The notes under the pieces: generated by a model
Databases searched by the model: none
Seen by the model: the letters and a program-made list of their open reading frames with translations, nothing else
Told to the model about the DNA's origin: nothing
Program-made: the position numbers and the translations under genes
Assembly: GCA_031262625.1 (NCBI GenBank)
Contig: JAISHJ010000026.1
Coordinates: 1-7,236, forward strand
DNA length: 7,236 bases
Source of the DNA: Ruminococcus sp.
GTDB lineage: Bacteria; Bacillota; Clostridia; Oscillospirales; Ruminococcaceae
Direction: 5' to 3'
Part shown: piece after piece, positions 6,100 to 7,236 of the stretch
How positions within the stretch are numbered: position 1 is the first letter of the stretch
Layout of the letters: each line of letters begins with the position of its first letter

Positions 6100-6128
6100 A
6101 TAATAACACAAAATATGTCGAAAGTCAA
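6100..6128 (-). promoter_or_regulatory. sigma-A extended -10 promoter for the secreted-protein operon
   Basis: On the minus strand, TTGACT (6128-6123) and TATTAT (6105-6100) are separated by exactly 17 bases. The spacer ends in TGT, giving an extended -10 (TGn). Each hexamer is one base off consensus. Transcription should start near 6092-6094, leaving a leader of about 16-18 bases that carries the GGAG site for the Big2-like gene. No repressor operator is evident next to it. This is the strongest promoter signal in the window and probably drives the Big2-like gene and both S41 genes. Confidence 0.85.
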
Positions 6129-6190
6129 TTACATGAGTGTTACAATGTTTACCTATGAAGAATACAATTTATATACAAAATATTTTTCAT

Positions 6191-7132
6191 TTACTGAATA
6201 TTTTTTATTACAGGAGAAACTGCCGCTATTGCAACTTCTATCATGCTGTCGTCAGGCTCGTTAGTAGTTATGTGCTGTAACCACAGCCCCGGGGCGGAGA
6301 TAACCTTAGTAACAACATTATCGTGCTTCCCCGCAAAGCGGATAAGTTCATACGCCACCGCACTCTCAGGAATAAGAAGCAAAAGCTGTAAGCCATAACG
6401 CACCCATATGTTAGTCCAAGGCAGAAATAAGCCTATGCATATCGAGAGAATTATTACTATTAGTATAAAACTCGTTCCGCAGCGAGGATGAAACCGCGTT
6501 TTCGTGCGGATGTTCTCTACAGTAAGTTCCTCCCCCGACTCAAAACAGGCTATAGTCTTATGCTCAGCCCCGTGATAGCCGAAAAGTTCTTTCATAGCAG
6601 ATGTCTTCGATACCAAATACATATAAGTGCATATAAGCGCGAATTTAACTACACCTTCGACAACAGTCTTCAAAATGTCCGGCGCGTTAACATACCCCAA
6701 AAGCCCCGACAAAAATGTAGGCACAAACTTAAATACCAAAACCGATAAAAGTACAGTAAATATACATACTACAAGCATTATAGCGTTAAAATGCTTCTCA
6801 ATTACAGGTCCGAACTTCTCCTCTAATCTACGTTCAAACGCCGACATTTCCTCCGCTTCCTCATCTTCCCCCCCGGAATCTGAACTTGCCTTCTCCGCCG
6901 ACTTTATAGTACACCTTATCCCCGTATATAAGCTTAGTACAAAGTTAAAACACCCCCGCAGAAACGGTACCTTAGTAAACCAAGGCGCTTCCCCGGTCTT
7001 GTAATTGTCCCACTCCTCAACATCAATACTCTTATCCGGCATCCGTACAGCCATAGCTGTCTTTTTAGGACCACGCATCATTATGCCGGAGATTAAGGCT
7101 TGTCCACCGATTTTGTTCTTTTTAGGATCCAT
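6191..7132 (-). CDS. DUF1385 (YqhQ-like, COG3872) membrane protein
   Basis: A 313-residue integral membrane protein of the DUF1385 family, which includes B. subtilis YqhQ and has been described as a predicted metal-dependent enzyme; its function is unknown. Diagnostic motifs are present: IGGQALISGIMMRGPKK at the N-terminus (8-24), YHGAEHKTIACFE (186-198), TRFHPRCGTSF (212-222) and a C-terminal NEPDDSMIEVAIAA (291-304). The conserved His/Glu/Cys residues of the two central motifs are candidate metal ligands (inference). Hydrophobic segments lie near 115-140, 156-175, 220-240 and 244-260. An acidic stretch (SGGEDEEAEE, 86-95) precedes the first. The length is normal for the family and the start fits the conserved N-terminus, although no strong ribosome binding site is seen. 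In many Clostridia this gene sits by rpmE, prmC and prfA; here the next gene downstream is unrelated. There is no good terminator after it, only an AT-rich AAAATATTTT palindrome. Confidence 0.93.
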   Translation of the reverse strand: MDPKKNKIGGQALISGIMMRGPKKTAMAVRMPDKSIDVEEWDNYKTGEAPWFTKVPFLRGCFNFVLSLYTGIRCTIKSAEKASSDSGGEDEEAEEMSAFERRLEEKFGPVIEKHFNAIMLVVCIFTVLLSVLVFKFVPTFLSGLLGYVNAPDILKTVVEGVVKFALICTYMYLVSKTSAMKELFGYHGAEHKTIACFESGEELTVENIRTKTRFHPRCGTSFILIVIILSICIGLFLPWTNIWVRYGLQLLLLIPESAVAYELIRFAGKHDNVVTKVISAPGLWLQHITTNEPDDSMIEVAIAAVSPVIKNIQ

Positions 7133-7147
7133 TAAATTATTCCAAAC

Positions 7148-7153
7148 ATTATA
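7148..7153 (-). promoter_or_regulatory. possible -10 box upstream of the DUF1385 gene
   Basis: A perfect TATAAT on the minus strand, 15 bases before the start codon at 7132, would give a leader of about 9 bases. The best upstream hexamer (TTATCC, 18-base spacing) is a poor -35. The region is AT-rich, so a chance match is possible. Confidence 0.35.
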
Positions 7154-7236
7154 AAATTAGTTTTAACATACGGATAAGGTTTTTACCAAAGAATATAACA
7201 AGAAAAATGTTTAAAGTCCGGGAGGGGAGGAGCGGT

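Noticed and set aside
6110..6190. Terminator after the DUF1385 gene
   Set aside because: Only an A/T-only palindrome (AAAATATTTT) is present. It has no GC stem, so a terminator cannot be supported.
6627..7004. 125-codon + strand open frame, with an overlapping 86-codon one at 6488-6748
   Set aside because: Both are antisense to the well-recognised DUF1385 gene and show no ribosome binding site or domain.

Overview
The window looks like a stretch of a Firmicutes (Clostridia) chromosome, probably from an Oscillospiraceae/Ruminococcus-type gut organism. Supporting signs are the DUF1385 (YqhQ-like) protein, Big2-type surface domains, Clostridia-type HD phosphohydrolase wording, AAGGTGA/GGAG ribosome binding sites, a textbook sigma-A promoter and moderate G+C. 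The species is not identifiable from the sequence alone.

Layout. Bases 1-514 hold no convincing gene. They contain a run of G-tracts, a 30-nt near-perfect inverted repeat (51-80 with 122-151), a 9-bp inverted repeat and an 18-bp GC-rich tandem repeat. A small HD-domain protein follows on the + strand (515-994). It converges on a long minus-strand block, and the two share a bidirectional terminator hairpin (1000-1025). The minus-strand block, read right to left, is: a DUF1385/YqhQ-like membrane protein (7132-6191); a strong extended -10 promoter (6100-6128); a secreted protein with Big2-like domains and tyrosine-rich repeats (6076-4268); a secreted S41 peptidase with an extra C-terminal module (4173-2476); and a second, shorter paralogous S41 peptidase (2451-1039).

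How the genes work together. The promoter at 6100-6128 places transcription start just ahead of the Big2/repeat protein. I see no good minus-strand terminator between it and the end of the second peptidase gene, so the three secreted proteins are best read as one transcription unit ending at the 1000-1025 hairpin. The two peptidases are tandem duplicates: their catalytic Ser, Lys and Gln fall at the same residue numbers (307, 332, 336) and they share flanking N- and C-terminal regions. A plausible but unproven reading is an extracellular module in which a repeat-rich surface or matrix protein is made together with two tail-specific-type proteases. The most unusual content is the roughly 58-residue tyrosine-rich repeat in the C-terminal half of the Big2 protein, for which I recognise no named family.
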